A stretch of 64,000 nt of DNA, taken from assembly GCF_016863315.1 (NCBI RefSeq), contig NZ_BOOQ01000041.1:1-64000 (forward strand). Reading direction: 5' to 3'. The notes beneath the pieces are model-generated. The model did no database searches. It was not told the origin of the DNA and saw only the letters and a program-made list of their open reading frames with translations. Shown one piece after another: positions 1 to 7,744 of this stretch. The DNA comes from Planotetraspora silvatica. GTDB lineage: Bacteria; Actinomycetota; Actinomycetes; Streptosporangiales; Streptosporangiaceae. Within the stretch, counting starts at the first letter, position 1. Every line of letters starts with the position of its first letter. The translations under genes were made by a program, and so were the position numbers.

Positions 1-66
1 TCGATGAGAAGGAGTGACGTCTCCCGTGTGAGTCGTCCACGGCGGCACCCCTTCCACTCACCTGTA

Positions 67-82
67 TCGAACACGTGTCTGA
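67..82. promoter_or_regulatory. LexA-like box (candidate)
   Basis: TCGAACACGTGTCTGA matches 12 of 14 defined positions of the actinobacterial SOS box TCGAACRNNTGTTCGA. It lies about 27 bp upstream of the possible leftward GTG start at 40-38 and 500 bp from qcrB. With no visible target gene it could be chance. Confidence 0.3.
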
Positions 83-117
83 ATAATCTCACACTGAGTA
101 ATCGTCTCGCTACAGAT

Positions 118-135
118 TTAGAACAGAAGTTCTAA
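118..135. repeat. Perfect inverted repeat (7-4-7)
   Basis: TTAGAAC and GTTCTAA flank AGAA. It is a possible operator or small hairpin of unknown role, lying in AT-richer sequence upstream of qcrB. Confidence 0.4.
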
Positions 136-360
136 GCCGCGAGCGAACGTATAAGTCTGCGGCGGTCGGTGCGAGCGGGTGCTCCAGGTGCGGCCGGGTT
201 CATCGAGGAACTCAAGGTTTGTCATGAAAACAGATGGATAGGTTGGAAGGAACTGAAATAGGACCGTCTGGCCGAATTCGCCACATATGTGCGGAGGGCA
301 TCCGTCTGGCGAGTCGTGACCGTTCCGCCTTGTCGCCTTCATGCCGTGAAAGCTTCACGC

Positions 361-446
361 GGTGAAGGCGCCGTGATCACATTGTGAATGCGTCGTGAAA
401 ATGCGGTGAAGGCATCGTGATCACACCGTGAAGGCGTGCCGTCCGT
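361..446. repeat. Two 44-bp direct repeats with GTGATCAC cores
   Basis: GGTGAAGGC followed by GTGATCACA occurs twice. The palindromic cores at 373-380 and 417-424 are exactly 44 bp apart, and further GTGAA words lie between. The TGATCA core and adjoining GAAGG/CCTTC words recall the 53-bp repeats around cobD at 48.7-50.1 kb. Function unknown. Confidence 0.6.
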
Positions 447-581
447 GGTGGGGGCCGCGGATGGCCCGGGAGGCGGCGGCAAGGCGAAGCCAGGGGCCGG
501 ACCGGCGACGCGCAGGCCGTACTGTCCAGCCGCGGCGACGCGCAGGCCGTACCGTCCTGCCCGATCTCCGAGAGGGGCTTC

Positions 582-2267
582 ATGAAAACCGCCCCGAAAC
601 TCATCGCGGGGGTCTCGACCTTCCTCGACGACCGCATCGGCCCGGGGAGCTTCCTCAAGCGCAACCTGAGGAAGATCTTCCCCGACCACTGGTCGTTCCT
701 GCTGGGCGAGATCGCGCTGTACTCGTTCATCATCCTGCTGCTGACCGGCACGTTCCTGACGTTCTGGTTCAGGCCGAGCATGGGCGAGGTGGCGTACTCG
801 GGCTCCTACCAGCCTCTGGTGGGCGTGAGGATGTCCGAGGCCTACGCGTCGGCTCTGAACATCAGCTTCGACATCCGCGGAGGCCTGCTGATCCGGCAGA
901 TCCACCACTGGGCGGCGCTGATGTTCGTGGCGGGCATGACCGTGCACATGCTGCGGGTGTTCTTCACCGGCGCGTACCGTAAGCCGCGCGAACTGAACTG
1001 GCTCATCGGCCTCGGTCTGCTCACGCTGGCGCTGCTGGAGGGCCTGACCGGCTACTCCCTTCCCGACGACCTGCTCTCCGGCGCCGGTCTGCGGATCACG
1101 CAAGGCGTCATTCTGGGCATCCCCGTGGTCGGAACGTATTTGGCGTTCCTGCTCTTCGGCGGAGAGTTTCCCGGCCATGACATCATTCCGCGGTTCTTCA
1201 CGATCCACATCCTGCTGATCCCGGGCATCCTGCTGGCGCTGATCTCAGCCCACCTGGTTCTCATGTGGGTGCAGAAGCACACGCAGATGCCGGGCACCGG
1301 CCGCACCGAGAAGAACGTGGTGGGCGGGCCCTTCTACCCGTCCTTCATGGCGAAGTCGGGCGCGTTCTTCCTGTTCACCTTCGCCGTCATCGCGCTCCTG
1401 GCGACCTTCGCCCAGATCAACCCGATCTGGCTGTTCGGTCCCTACACGCCGGCGGCCATCTCGGCGGGCAGCCAGCCCGACTTCTACATGGGATTCCTGG
1501 AGGGCTCGCTGCGGCTGATGCCCTCCTGGGAGATCAACTTCCTGGGTCACACGCTGTCGCTGAGCGTGCTGATCCCGGCGCTGTTGCCGATGGGGGTCAT
1601 CCTGACGGGCCTGGCGCTGTATCCGTTCATCGAGCAGTGGGTGACCGGAGACCGGCGGGAGCACCACTTCGCCGACCGGCCGCGCGACAATCCCGTCCGC
1701 ACGGGGATCGGCTTCGCGGGGATCACCTTCTACGGTCTCCTTTGGCTGCTCGGAGCGAACGACGAGATCTCGGCCAACTTCCACATCAGCCTGTACCTGA
1801 CGACGATCTTCGGGCGCTTCGCGATCTTCATCGGTCCCGCGCTCGCCTTCATCGTCGCGTACCGGATCTGCATCGGCCTCCAGCGCAGGGACGCCGAGAT
1901 GCTGTTCCACGGCGTGGAGTCCGGCGTCATCAAGCGCCTGCCGCACGGTGAGTACATCGAGGTCCACACTCCGGCGGCGCAGGACATCGCCGACCACATC
2001 CGGGGCAAGGAAGAGATCCCGATCATCGAGAGCGGAGCGGACGGCGGCATCCCGCCGAAGGAGACCCGCACCGCCATCGGACGGCTGCGCGCGAAGGTCA
2101 GCGAGGCCTACGGTACGGACCACGTCCCGCTCGAGGAGGGACACGGCCACGACGAGCACGCGGCCATCGGCACCGGCGACGACGTCCATGCCGATGCCGG
2201 AGAGCGCAAGCCGCTCACGAGGCGCAGACGACAACGCTCCGGCAGGCCCGGCGGCGGGGCCCGCTAG
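582..2267 (+). CDS. qcrB: Menaquinol-cytochrome c reductase cytochrome b subunit (QcrB), orphan copy
   Basis: This is the membrane cytochrome b of the actinobacterial bc1 complex, which oxidises menaquinol and passes electrons towards cytochrome c. Haem-ligand histidines fit helix pairs around H108/H109-H122 and H209-H224. The quinol-site segment near residue 295 reads PDFYMGF where QcrB usually has PDWYMGF. About nine hydrophobic segments are followed by a soluble, charged C-terminal tail (about residues 440-561), as in actinobacterial QcrB. The start is an ATG behind GAGAGGGG. Oddly, neither the Rieske protein gene (qcrA) nor the cytochrome c gene (qcrC) is adjacent, so this is probably a second, stand-alone copy. 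Short repeats flank it on both sides. Confidence 0.93.
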   Translation: MKTAPKLIAGVSTFLDDRIGPGSFLKRNLRKIFPDHWSFLLGEIALYSFIILLLTGTFLTFWFRPSMGEVAYSGSYQPLVGVRMSEAYASALNISFDIRGGLLIRQIHHWAALMFVAGMTVHMLRVFFTGAYRKPRELNWLIGLGLLTLALLEGLTGYSLPDDLLSGAGLRITQGVILGIPVVGTYLAFLLFGGEFPGHDIIPRFFTIHILLIPGILLALISAHLVLMWVQKHTQMPGTGRTEKNVVGGPFYPSFMAKSGAFFLFTFAVIALLATFAQINPIWLFGPYTPAAISAGSQPDFYMGFLEGSLRLMPSWEINFLGHTLSLSVLIPALLPMGVILTGLALYPFIEQWVTGDRREHHFADRPRDNPVRTGIGFAGITFYGLLWLLGANDEISANFHISLYLTTIFGRFAIFIGPALAFIVAYRICIGLQRRDAEMLFHGVESGVIKRLPHGEYIEVHTPAAQDIADHIRGKEEIPIIESGADGGIPPKETRTAIGRLRAKVSEAYGTDHVPLEEGHGHDEHAAIGTGDDVHADAGERKPLTRRRRQRSGRPGGGAR

Positions 2268-2341
2268 GCATCCCGGCCCCCCGATGTCCGCTAGGCATCC
2301 CGGGCCCCCGATGTCCGCTAGGCCCCCCGGGTCGCCCGATG
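2261..2341. repeat. 27-bp tandem repeat, three copies, at the 3' end of qcrB
   Basis: Units begin at 2261, 2288 and 2315, each starting CCGCTAGG and ending CCGATG. The first two differ at one base and the third is diverged. The first copy contains the qcrB stop codon (TAG, 2265-2267). TAG recurs in each unit. Confidence 0.75.
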
Positions 2342-2524
2342 CCCGGCACCCGTGCCGCCGAGTTCGGCGCCGCTTCTCCCTGACGGCGGGCCGCGTCGGT
2401 GTAAGTGATCCGCAAGCGCGGTTGTCAGGCGCCGTAATCACGCTGCAAGGAACGTGATCTATCTCTTGTCGTGCGGTCCCGGGAGCGTCGCGGGAGCCGG
2501 CCCCCTCACTTCAGGAGAATCACC

Positions 2525-3277
2525 ATGCACCTCTTCACGCGCGCCCAGATCGGGGCCGAGGCAGGTAATCGCCGCATCGCCGTCCGCCTCGCCTCATTGA
2601 CCGCCGCCGTCGGCGTCCTCGGCACCTCCCTCATGGGCTGCGGGGTCATCGGCCAGGTCACGAACGTGGTCGATTCCGCCAACACGCTGTCCACGTTCAG
2701 CGACAGGCTGGGCAAGTCGGCCGGCCTCACATTCACCGCCACGTACAAGTCCACCGACGGGGGCACGGTGACGCTGGTCCAGGAACCGCCGAAATGGGTG
2801 TTCATCGGCCCTGACGGCAGGTACATCTTCACGCCCGACCACATGCTGCTCTGCGCGGAGAACACCTGCACCCGCGCGCCGGCGACCGGCGACGCCGCCG
2901 ATGCCGGAGCGCTGACGGCCGCGACCGGGCCCGGCTTCGTCACGCCGGAGCTGGCGCTCGGGGTCGTCGCGGCCGCCGCGGTGGTTCCCGGCGCCGACAT
3001 CGAGAGCGAGGAGAAGGAGATCGCCGGTCAGGACTCGCTCTGTGCCACCGCCACAGGGCTGGAGGCGGCCGCGTCGCCGGGGGAGACCGACGCGCCGCGC
3101 GACTTCTCGGTGTGCGTCACGGACGCGGGCGTTCTCGCCTCCTTCACCGGCACGTTGACGAACGGAGAGAAGGCCGCGATCGAGCTGGTGAGCTTCACCG
3201 ACGAGGCTGACCCCAAGGCGTTCGAAGCGCCCGAAGGCGCCGAGGTCGTCGACGCCGCGAGCCTCTCGGCCGGCTGA
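2525..3277 (+). CDS. Putative secreted lipoprotein
   Basis: A 250-residue protein of unknown function. A positively charged N-terminus is followed by a hydrophobic stretch and the lipobox L-M-G-C, with Cys39 as the predicted lipidated residue. It is therefore probably anchored to the outer face of the membrane. The ATG at 2525 is chosen because AGGAG at 2513-2517 lies eight bases upstream; an in-frame start at 2471 has no such site. The mature part resembles actinobacterial lipoproteins that carry a beta-rich domain (residues 58-100, with TFTATYKST near its start), but I cannot name the family. It is preceded by repeats and followed by a haemoglobin gene. Confidence 0.8.
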   Translation: MHLFTRAQIGAEAGNRRIAVRLASLTAAVGVLGTSLMGCGVIGQVTNVVDSANTLSTFSDRLGKSAGLTFTATYKSTDGGTVTLVQEPPKWVFIGPDGRYIFTPDHMLLCAENTCTRAPATGDAADAGALTAATGPGFVTPELALGVVAAAAVVPGADIESEEKEIAGQDSLCATATGLEAAASPGETDAPRDFSVCVTDAGVLASFTGTLTNGEKAAIELVSFTDEADPKAFEAPEGAEVVDAASLSAG

Positions 3278-3325
3278 GCCGGTCTTGGAAGGACCTCGGG
3301 CGGCCGGACGCCGGCCTGTGGCACA

Positions 3326-3859
3326 GTGGTAGCCGTGTCGCGGCCATCGATATTCGAGTTCGCCGGCGGCGAGCAGGCGTTCCTCGCGCTCGCGGCCGCC
3401 CACCACGAGCGCTGCCTGCGGGACCCGGTGCTTAACCATCCGTTCTCGCATCCCGGTCACCCCCGGCACGTGGAGAGACTGGCGAGCTACTGGGCTGAAG
3501 TGTTCGGTGGTCCCACCCTCTACTCGCAGTCGTGCGGGGGGCACTCGGCGATGCTCGGCATCCACGCCGGCCAGGGCGCGGAACACGACCTGGGGGAACG
3601 CTTCGTCAGGTGCTTCGTGCAGGCGGCCGATGACGCGGGCCTGCCCGATGACCCCGACTTCCGGGCCGCTCTGCGGTCGTACATGGAGTGGGCCGTGGGA
3701 GAGGTGGTCTCGTACTCTCCGCGCGGTTCCCAGGTGGCTCCGAGCCTGCCCGTGCCCCGTTGGTCCTGGGAGGGCCTGGCCGACATTAAAACCGACACCA
3801 GAACCGACACCAGAACCGACACCGGCGCGGCCTCTCAGGTCGTGTCTGACACTCCCTAG
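3326..3859 (+). CDS. Group II truncated haemoglobin
   Basis: A haem-binding globin probably involved in oxygen or nitric-oxide chemistry in the cytoplasm. The family pattern is visible: DPVLNHPF, a proximal segment HPRHVERLASYWAEVFGGP, a later GGHSAMLGIHAG, and ADDAGLPDDPDFR followed by SYMEWAVG. The size (177 residues) fits trHbO-like proteins apart from the C-terminal extension. That tail carries a threefold TDTR repeat encoded by a 12-bp tandem repeat (3789-3825). A second in-frame GTG at 3335 is an equally plausible start, and neither has a clear ribosome-binding site. It converges with the gamma-glutamyltransferase gene. Confidence 0.85.
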   Translation: MVAVSRPSIFEFAGGEQAFLALAAAHHERCLRDPVLNHPFSHPGHPRHVERLASYWAEVFGGPTLYSQSCGGHSAMLGIHAGQGAEHDLGERFVRCFVQAADDAGLPDDPDFRAALRSYMEWAVGEVVSYSPRGSQVAPSLPVPRWSWEGLADIKTDTRTDTRTDTGAASQVVSDTP

Positions 3860-3895
3860 CCGGTGCCGTCGGCGTCATCGATTCATGCTCCCGGG

Positions 3896-5707
3896 CTACC
3901 TGCCCACGGCGTATCCCTGGGCGCCGCGCGGGTTGGCCGCCGCGTGGAGGAATCCGCCCGGAGCCGCGTCCCGCGCGACCGCGCTCAGCCTGCCGAGCGA
4001 CCACGGACCGAGCACCTCCACCTGGTGGCCGCGCCGCCGCAACTCGGCGACGAGTGCCGGATCGGCCCGCTCCTCGATGTGCAGGACACCGGGCAGCGAG
4101 CCGCGGGGGAAGAACGAGCTGGGGAAGTGCTCGGAGTGGAACATGGGGTCGTCGACGGCCTCTTGGAGGCCGAGCCCGCCGTGGACCACGGAGAGGAAGA
4201 AGTTCAGGCTCCACTGATCCTGCTGGTCCCCGCCGGGGGTGCCGAACGCCAGCCAGGGCCTGCCGTCCCGCAGGGCGAACGAGGGGGACAGGGTGGTACG
4301 CGGCCGGCTTCCCGGGCGCAGCGACGCGGGCAGCCCGTCCTGCAGCCAGAACATCTGGCCCCTCGTGCCCAGGCAGAACCCGAGCGAGGGGATCGTCGGT
4401 GAGCTCTGCAGCCAGCCGCCGCTGGGCGTGGCGGAGACCATGTTGCCGTGCCGGTCCACGACGTCCACGTGGCAGGTGTCGCCCCTGACCCGGCCGTCAC
4501 CGCCCACGGTCGGTTCTCCCACACCAGCGGTCCCGCGTGTACGGGACACCCCCGGCGCGTGGCTGACCGTGCCCGGCCCGGGCAGGTCGGGGAGCCAGGG
4601 AACGCGGCCACCCGGGGCCCCCGGCCGCAACTCGTAGGACGCCTCCGCGCCCACCAGCGCGCGCCGCTCCGTGTTGTACGCCTCGCTCAGCAGGCCGGCC
4701 ATCGGCACGTCGGCGAACTCCGGATCTCCGTACCACGCCTCTCTGTCGGCGAAGGCCAGCTTGGCGCACTCGATGACGGTGTGCACGTAGTCCGGGCCGA
4801 GGTGGCCCATCCCGCCCAGGTCGAACCCGGACAGCAGCGCGAGTTGCTGCAGGAAGACCGGCCCCTGACCCCACGGCCCCGTCTTGCACACGGTGTGGCC
4901 GTGGTAGTCGAAGGTCAGCGGCTCCTCCACGGACGCCGCCCAGCCCGCCAGGTCGTCGCCGGTGAGCAGACCCGAGTGCGGCTCTCCCGAGCTGTCGCGC
5001 CAGGCCTTGCCCGCACTGAAGTGGGCGATCTCCTCGGCGACGAAGCCCCGGTACCACGCGTCCCTGGCGGCGGCGATCTGCCCCTCCCGCGTGCCGGAGG
5101 CCTGTGCGGCCTCGGTCACCAGCCGCTGGTAGGTCGCGGCCAGAACCGGGTTGGTCAGCCGCGAGCCCGGCTCGGGCACCTGGCCGTGCGGCAGCCAGGT
5201 GGCGGCCGAGGTCGGCCAGTCCTCGGTGAACAGCCGCTCCACCGTGCCGATCGTCGCCGAGACGCGCTCCAGCACCGGGACGCCGTGCTCGGCGTAGGAG
5301 ATGGCGGGTTCCAGCACGTCGGCCAGCGACCACGTGCCCCAGCGCTCCAGCATGAGCATCCACCCGCCGAAGGCGCCGGGCACGGTGGCGGCCAGCAGTC
5401 CGGTCCCGGGGACGACGTCCAGACCGAGATCGGTGAACCGCTCGATGGTCGCCTCCGCGGGTGCCACGCCCTGCCCGCAGACCACGAAGGGCCGCTGCTC
5501 GGCCTCGCTCCACAGCAGGATCGGCACCTCGCCGCCGGGTCCGTTGAGGTGCGGCTCGGCCACCTGGAGGACGAACCCCGCCGTCACGGCCGCGTCGAAG
5601 GCGTTGCCCCCGCGCTCCAGCACGCTCATCCCCGCCGCGGAGGCCAGCCAGTGCGTGCTTGCCACCATTCCGAAGTCGCCCGTCAGTTCGGGCCTTGTGG
5701 TGAACAC
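3896..5707 (-). CDS. ggt: Gamma-glutamyltransferase family protein
   Basis: An N-terminal nucleophile hydrolase that would cleave gamma-glutamyl bonds. N-terminal family features are visible: GMVASTHWLAS, GGNAFDAAV and NGPGGE. The autoprocessing and catalytic threonine is predicted at Thr411 in GDTCHVDVVD, followed by GNMVSATPSGGW and, near the C-terminus, FGTPGGDQQ. Many relatives have a second Thr after the nucleophile; here it is Cys412. No signal peptide is apparent, so it may act in the cytoplasm. The start is a GTG behind AGGAAG. Just upstream on the same strand lies a relic of a peptide-ABC ATPase, so the gene probably once belonged to a peptide or glutathione uptake operon. Confidence 0.9.
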   Translation of the reverse strand: MFTTRPELTGDFGMVASTHWLASAAGMSVLERGGNAFDAAVTAGFVLQVAEPHLNGPGGEVPILLWSEAEQRPFVVCGQGVAPAEATIERFTDLGLDVVPGTGLLAATVPGAFGGWMLMLERWGTWSLADVLEPAISYAEHGVPVLERVSATIGTVERLFTEDWPTSAATWLPHGQVPEPGSRLTNPVLAATYQRLVTEAAQASGTREGQIAAARDAWYRGFVAEEIAHFSAGKAWRDSSGEPHSGLLTGDDLAGWAASVEEPLTFDYHGHTVCKTGPWGQGPVFLQQLALLSGFDLGGMGHLGPDYVHTVIECAKLAFADREAWYGDPEFADVPMAGLLSEAYNTERRALVGAEASYELRPGAPGGRVPWLPDLPGPGTVSHAPGVSRTRGTAGVGEPTVGGDGRVRGDTCHVDVVDRHGNMVSATPSGGWLQSSPTIPSLGFCLGTRGQMFWLQDGLPASLRPGSRPRTTLSPSFALRDGRPWLAFGTPGGDQQDQWSLNFFLSVVHGGLGLQEAVDDPMFHSEHFPSSFFPRGSLPGVLHIEERADPALVAELRRRGHQVEVLGPWSLGRLSAVARDAAPGGFLHAAANPRGAQGYAVGR

Positions 5708-5732
5708 CCAGTCTCTTCCTTCAGTAAACCGA

Positions 5733-6000
5733 TCAGTACTCGAGCGCCCGCCCGGGGACGGCCGCGTCGGGCCGGCGTTCGGGCGTCACCAGGTGACAGG
5801 CGGCCGGGTGGTCGCCGCCCCGGGGGTCGGTCAGCGCCGGATCGACCGTACGGCAGTCGCCGAAGGCCAGCGGGCAGCGGGTGTGGAAACGGCAGCCCGC
5901 CGGAGGGTCCAGAGGGCTCGGGACGTCTCCGATGAGCACGATCCTGCGGCGTTCGCGTGCCCTGGCGGGGTCGGGCACGGGAGCCGCGGACAGCAACCCT
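5733..6000 (-). pseudogene. C-terminal fragment of an oligopeptide ABC transporter ATPase (OppF/DppF type)
   Basis: The minus-strand frame carries the hallmark tail of DppF/OppF ATPases: [10 protein letters not shown], then a short linker, [11 protein letters not shown] and a cysteine-rich segment ([20 protein letters not shown]). Reading upstream, the similarity stops near 6000. No Walker A, signature or Walker B motif remains, so about 80% of the gene is missing. The position directly before the ggt gene matches operons that pair peptide importers with gamma-glutamyl hydrolases. Confidence 0.75.
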
Positions 6001-6159
6001 GCGATCTTTCCATCGGCGCGCATCGACGGTGCGAATCTCTCGGGAGCGGTCCACGAACTGTCCGATTTGGCGCTCAGTGTTGCCGTATGACCTATTTGTC
6101 GAAACGATGGACGCCGACGGTCACACGACACAAGAGAGACACAAGGAGAGGTGAAGACG

Positions 6160-7230
6160 GTGGCGGACGCCAAGAAGCTTGATCAGGACGGGGTCGCGGA
6201 GTTCCTGGGACGGGTGGCCGCCGACAGTGCCGCCGCGTTCGCGGGACTGTCCACCTCGATCGGTGCCCGGCTCGGTCTGTACACGGCGCTGGCCGGGGCC
6301 GGACCCCTCACCTCGGAGGAAGTGGCCGAGCGCACCGGGCTCGTCGAGCGGTACGTGAGGGAGTGGCTGGCCGTCCAGGTGGCCGGCGAATACGTGCTCT
6401 ACGACGCCGGGACGAGCACCTACCTGCTGCCGGACGAGCACGCGGCCGTACTGGCGGACCCCGGCGCCCCCACGTACCTGGTCGGCGCCTTCACGATGCT
6501 CAAGCCGCTGTACGCCACCGAAGACGCGTTGGTGGACGCCTACCGTACGGGCGAGGGCGTGGCCTGGCAGGAGCACGGGCCGGAACTGTACGAGGGGGTC
6601 GCCGCGTTCTTCCGTCCCGGCTACGCGGCGATGCTGGTGCGGGAGTGGCTGCCGGCGCTGGACGGCGTCGTGGAGAAGCTGGAAAGGGGGGCGTCGGTCG
6701 CCGACGTCGGGTGCGGCTTCGGCCACTCCACCCTGCTCATGGCACAGGCGTTCCCGAAGTCCCGCTTCCACGGATTCGACTTCCACGCTCCGTCCATCGA
6801 GGCCGCGCGCGGTGCGGCGCGGGAGCAGGGGCTGGGGGACAGGGTGACGTTCGACGTCGCCGCCACCACGGACTTCCCCGGCGGCGACTACGACCTGATC
6901 ACCTTTTTCGACTGCCTGCACGACCTCGGCGATCCCGGCGCGGCCTTCCGCCACGCCGAGCGGGCGCTGGCCGCGGACGGCGGCTGCATGGTCGTCGAAC
7001 CGAACGCCCCGGCCGATCCCCTGGATCTGATCAGCCCGATCGGCCGGTCCTTCGCGTCCACCTCCGCCGTGCTCTGCCTGCCTGTCGCGATGGCCCAGAA
7101 GGGCCCGCACGCGCTGGGCAACCACGCGGGCGAGGAGGTCATGAGGAGCATCGCCGGCGAAGCCGGACTGCACAGGTGGAGGCTCGCCACGGAAACCCTC
7201 ACCAACCGCGTCTACGACGTCAGGCGATGA
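6160..7230 (+). CDS. Class I SAM-dependent methyltransferase
   Basis: About 356 residues. The N-terminus (residues 20-110) looks like a winged-helix dimerisation domain: [12 protein letters not shown], then [12 protein letters not shown]. The methyltransferase fold follows, with motif [13 protein letters not shown], an acidic motif II ([10 protein letters not shown]), [13 protein letters not shown] and GGCMVVEP. This two-domain build is shared with small-molecule O- and C-methyltransferases, and the substrate is unknown. An AAGGAGAGGTGA ribosome-binding site at 6143-6154 favours GTG 6160 over the in-frame GTG at 6151, which it overlaps. It stands alone between an ABC relic and a convergent membrane gene. 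Confidence 0.85.
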   Translation: MADAKKLDQDGVAEFLGRVAADSAAAFAGLSTSIGARLGLYTALAGAGPLTSEEVAERTGLVERYVREWLAVQVAGEYVLYDAGTSTYLLPDEHAAVLADPGAPTYLVGAFTMLKPLYATEDALVDAYRTGEGVAWQEHGPELYEGVAAFFRPGYAAMLVREWLPALDGVVEKLERGASVADVGCGFGHSTLLMAQAFPKSRFHGFDFHAPSIEAARGAAREQGLGDRVTFDVAATTDFPGGDYDLITFFDCLHDLGDPGAAFRHAERALAADGGCMVVEPNAPADPLDLISPIGRSFASTSAVLCLPVAMAQKGPHALGNHAGEEVMRSIAGEAGLHRWRLATETLTNRVYDVRR

Positions 7231-7285
7231 CACTCCCTGAATGATGAGCCGGGCGCCCTGTCCGCGGGCGATCGCGAGGACGCCC

Positions 7286-7702
7286 TCAGCGAGCCTTGTG
7301 GATGAGAGACGTCGTCAGGGCGGCGGCGGCGGGGATGAGGGTGAGAGCCACCAGGAACACCACGCCGACCGGCCACAGGCCCTGGTCGTCCTCCCCGAGG
7401 TCCCTGATGATGGTGATCGCGAAATATATGAAGAACGGAGCGGCGGCGAGCAGGCCCCACAGGATCCCCGTCCGGGGGACGAACCATCCGGCCAGGCCGG
7501 CCAGGACCCCTAACCCCGCGAACGCGAGCAGCAGGTAGGGCGAGTCGAAGAAGTCGCGGGGGGCGTCGGGGGCGATTTCGGGGGCGGTGAGGACACAGAC
7601 GGCCACCGCGACGGACCCCGCGATGACGAGGCCGAGCGCCCACACGAGGGCGGAACGGGGCATGGGACTCCTCGGCGCGAATACCTGCTGCTCAAGACTC
7701 AT
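7286..7702 (-). CDS. Small integral membrane protein, unknown function
   Basis: 138 residues with about four hydrophobic segments (roughly 18-38, 55-73, 80-98 and 110-130) and a short, positively charged end. I do not recognise the family. An internal Met14 (7663) could be the real start. It lies between the convergent methyltransferase gene and the SARP gene, on the same strand as the latter. Confidence 0.6.
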   Translation of the reverse strand: MSLEQQVFAPRSPMPRSALVWALGLVIAGSVAVAVCVLTAPEIAPDAPRDFFDSPYLLLAFAGLGVLAGLAGWFVPRTGILWGLLAAAPFFIYFAITIIRDLGEDDQGLWPVGVVFLVALTLIPAAAALTTSLIHKAR

Positions 7703-7744
7703 CCTGATCGACCATGGGCCTTTCCGGTTAGCGCGGAGATATCG

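Larger units (their letters stand above)
1..581. other. Intergenic region upstream of qcrB
   Basis: I see no confident gene here. It holds a LexA-like 16-mer (67-82), a perfect 7-4-7 inverted repeat (118-135) and two 44-bp repeats (361-446). A leftward gene might begin at a GTG on the minus strand (40-38) behind a GGAAGGGG ribosome-binding site (55-48). Only 13 codons would lie in the window, so its identity is unknown. Confidence 0.5.

Noticed and set aside
118-342. 74-residue minus-strand ORF at the left edge
   Set aside because: No ribosome-binding site, family motif or coding bias, and it spans an inverted repeat.
4448-5935. 495-residue plus-strand open frame
   Set aside because: It is antisense to the gamma-glutamyltransferase gene and has a low-complexity composition.
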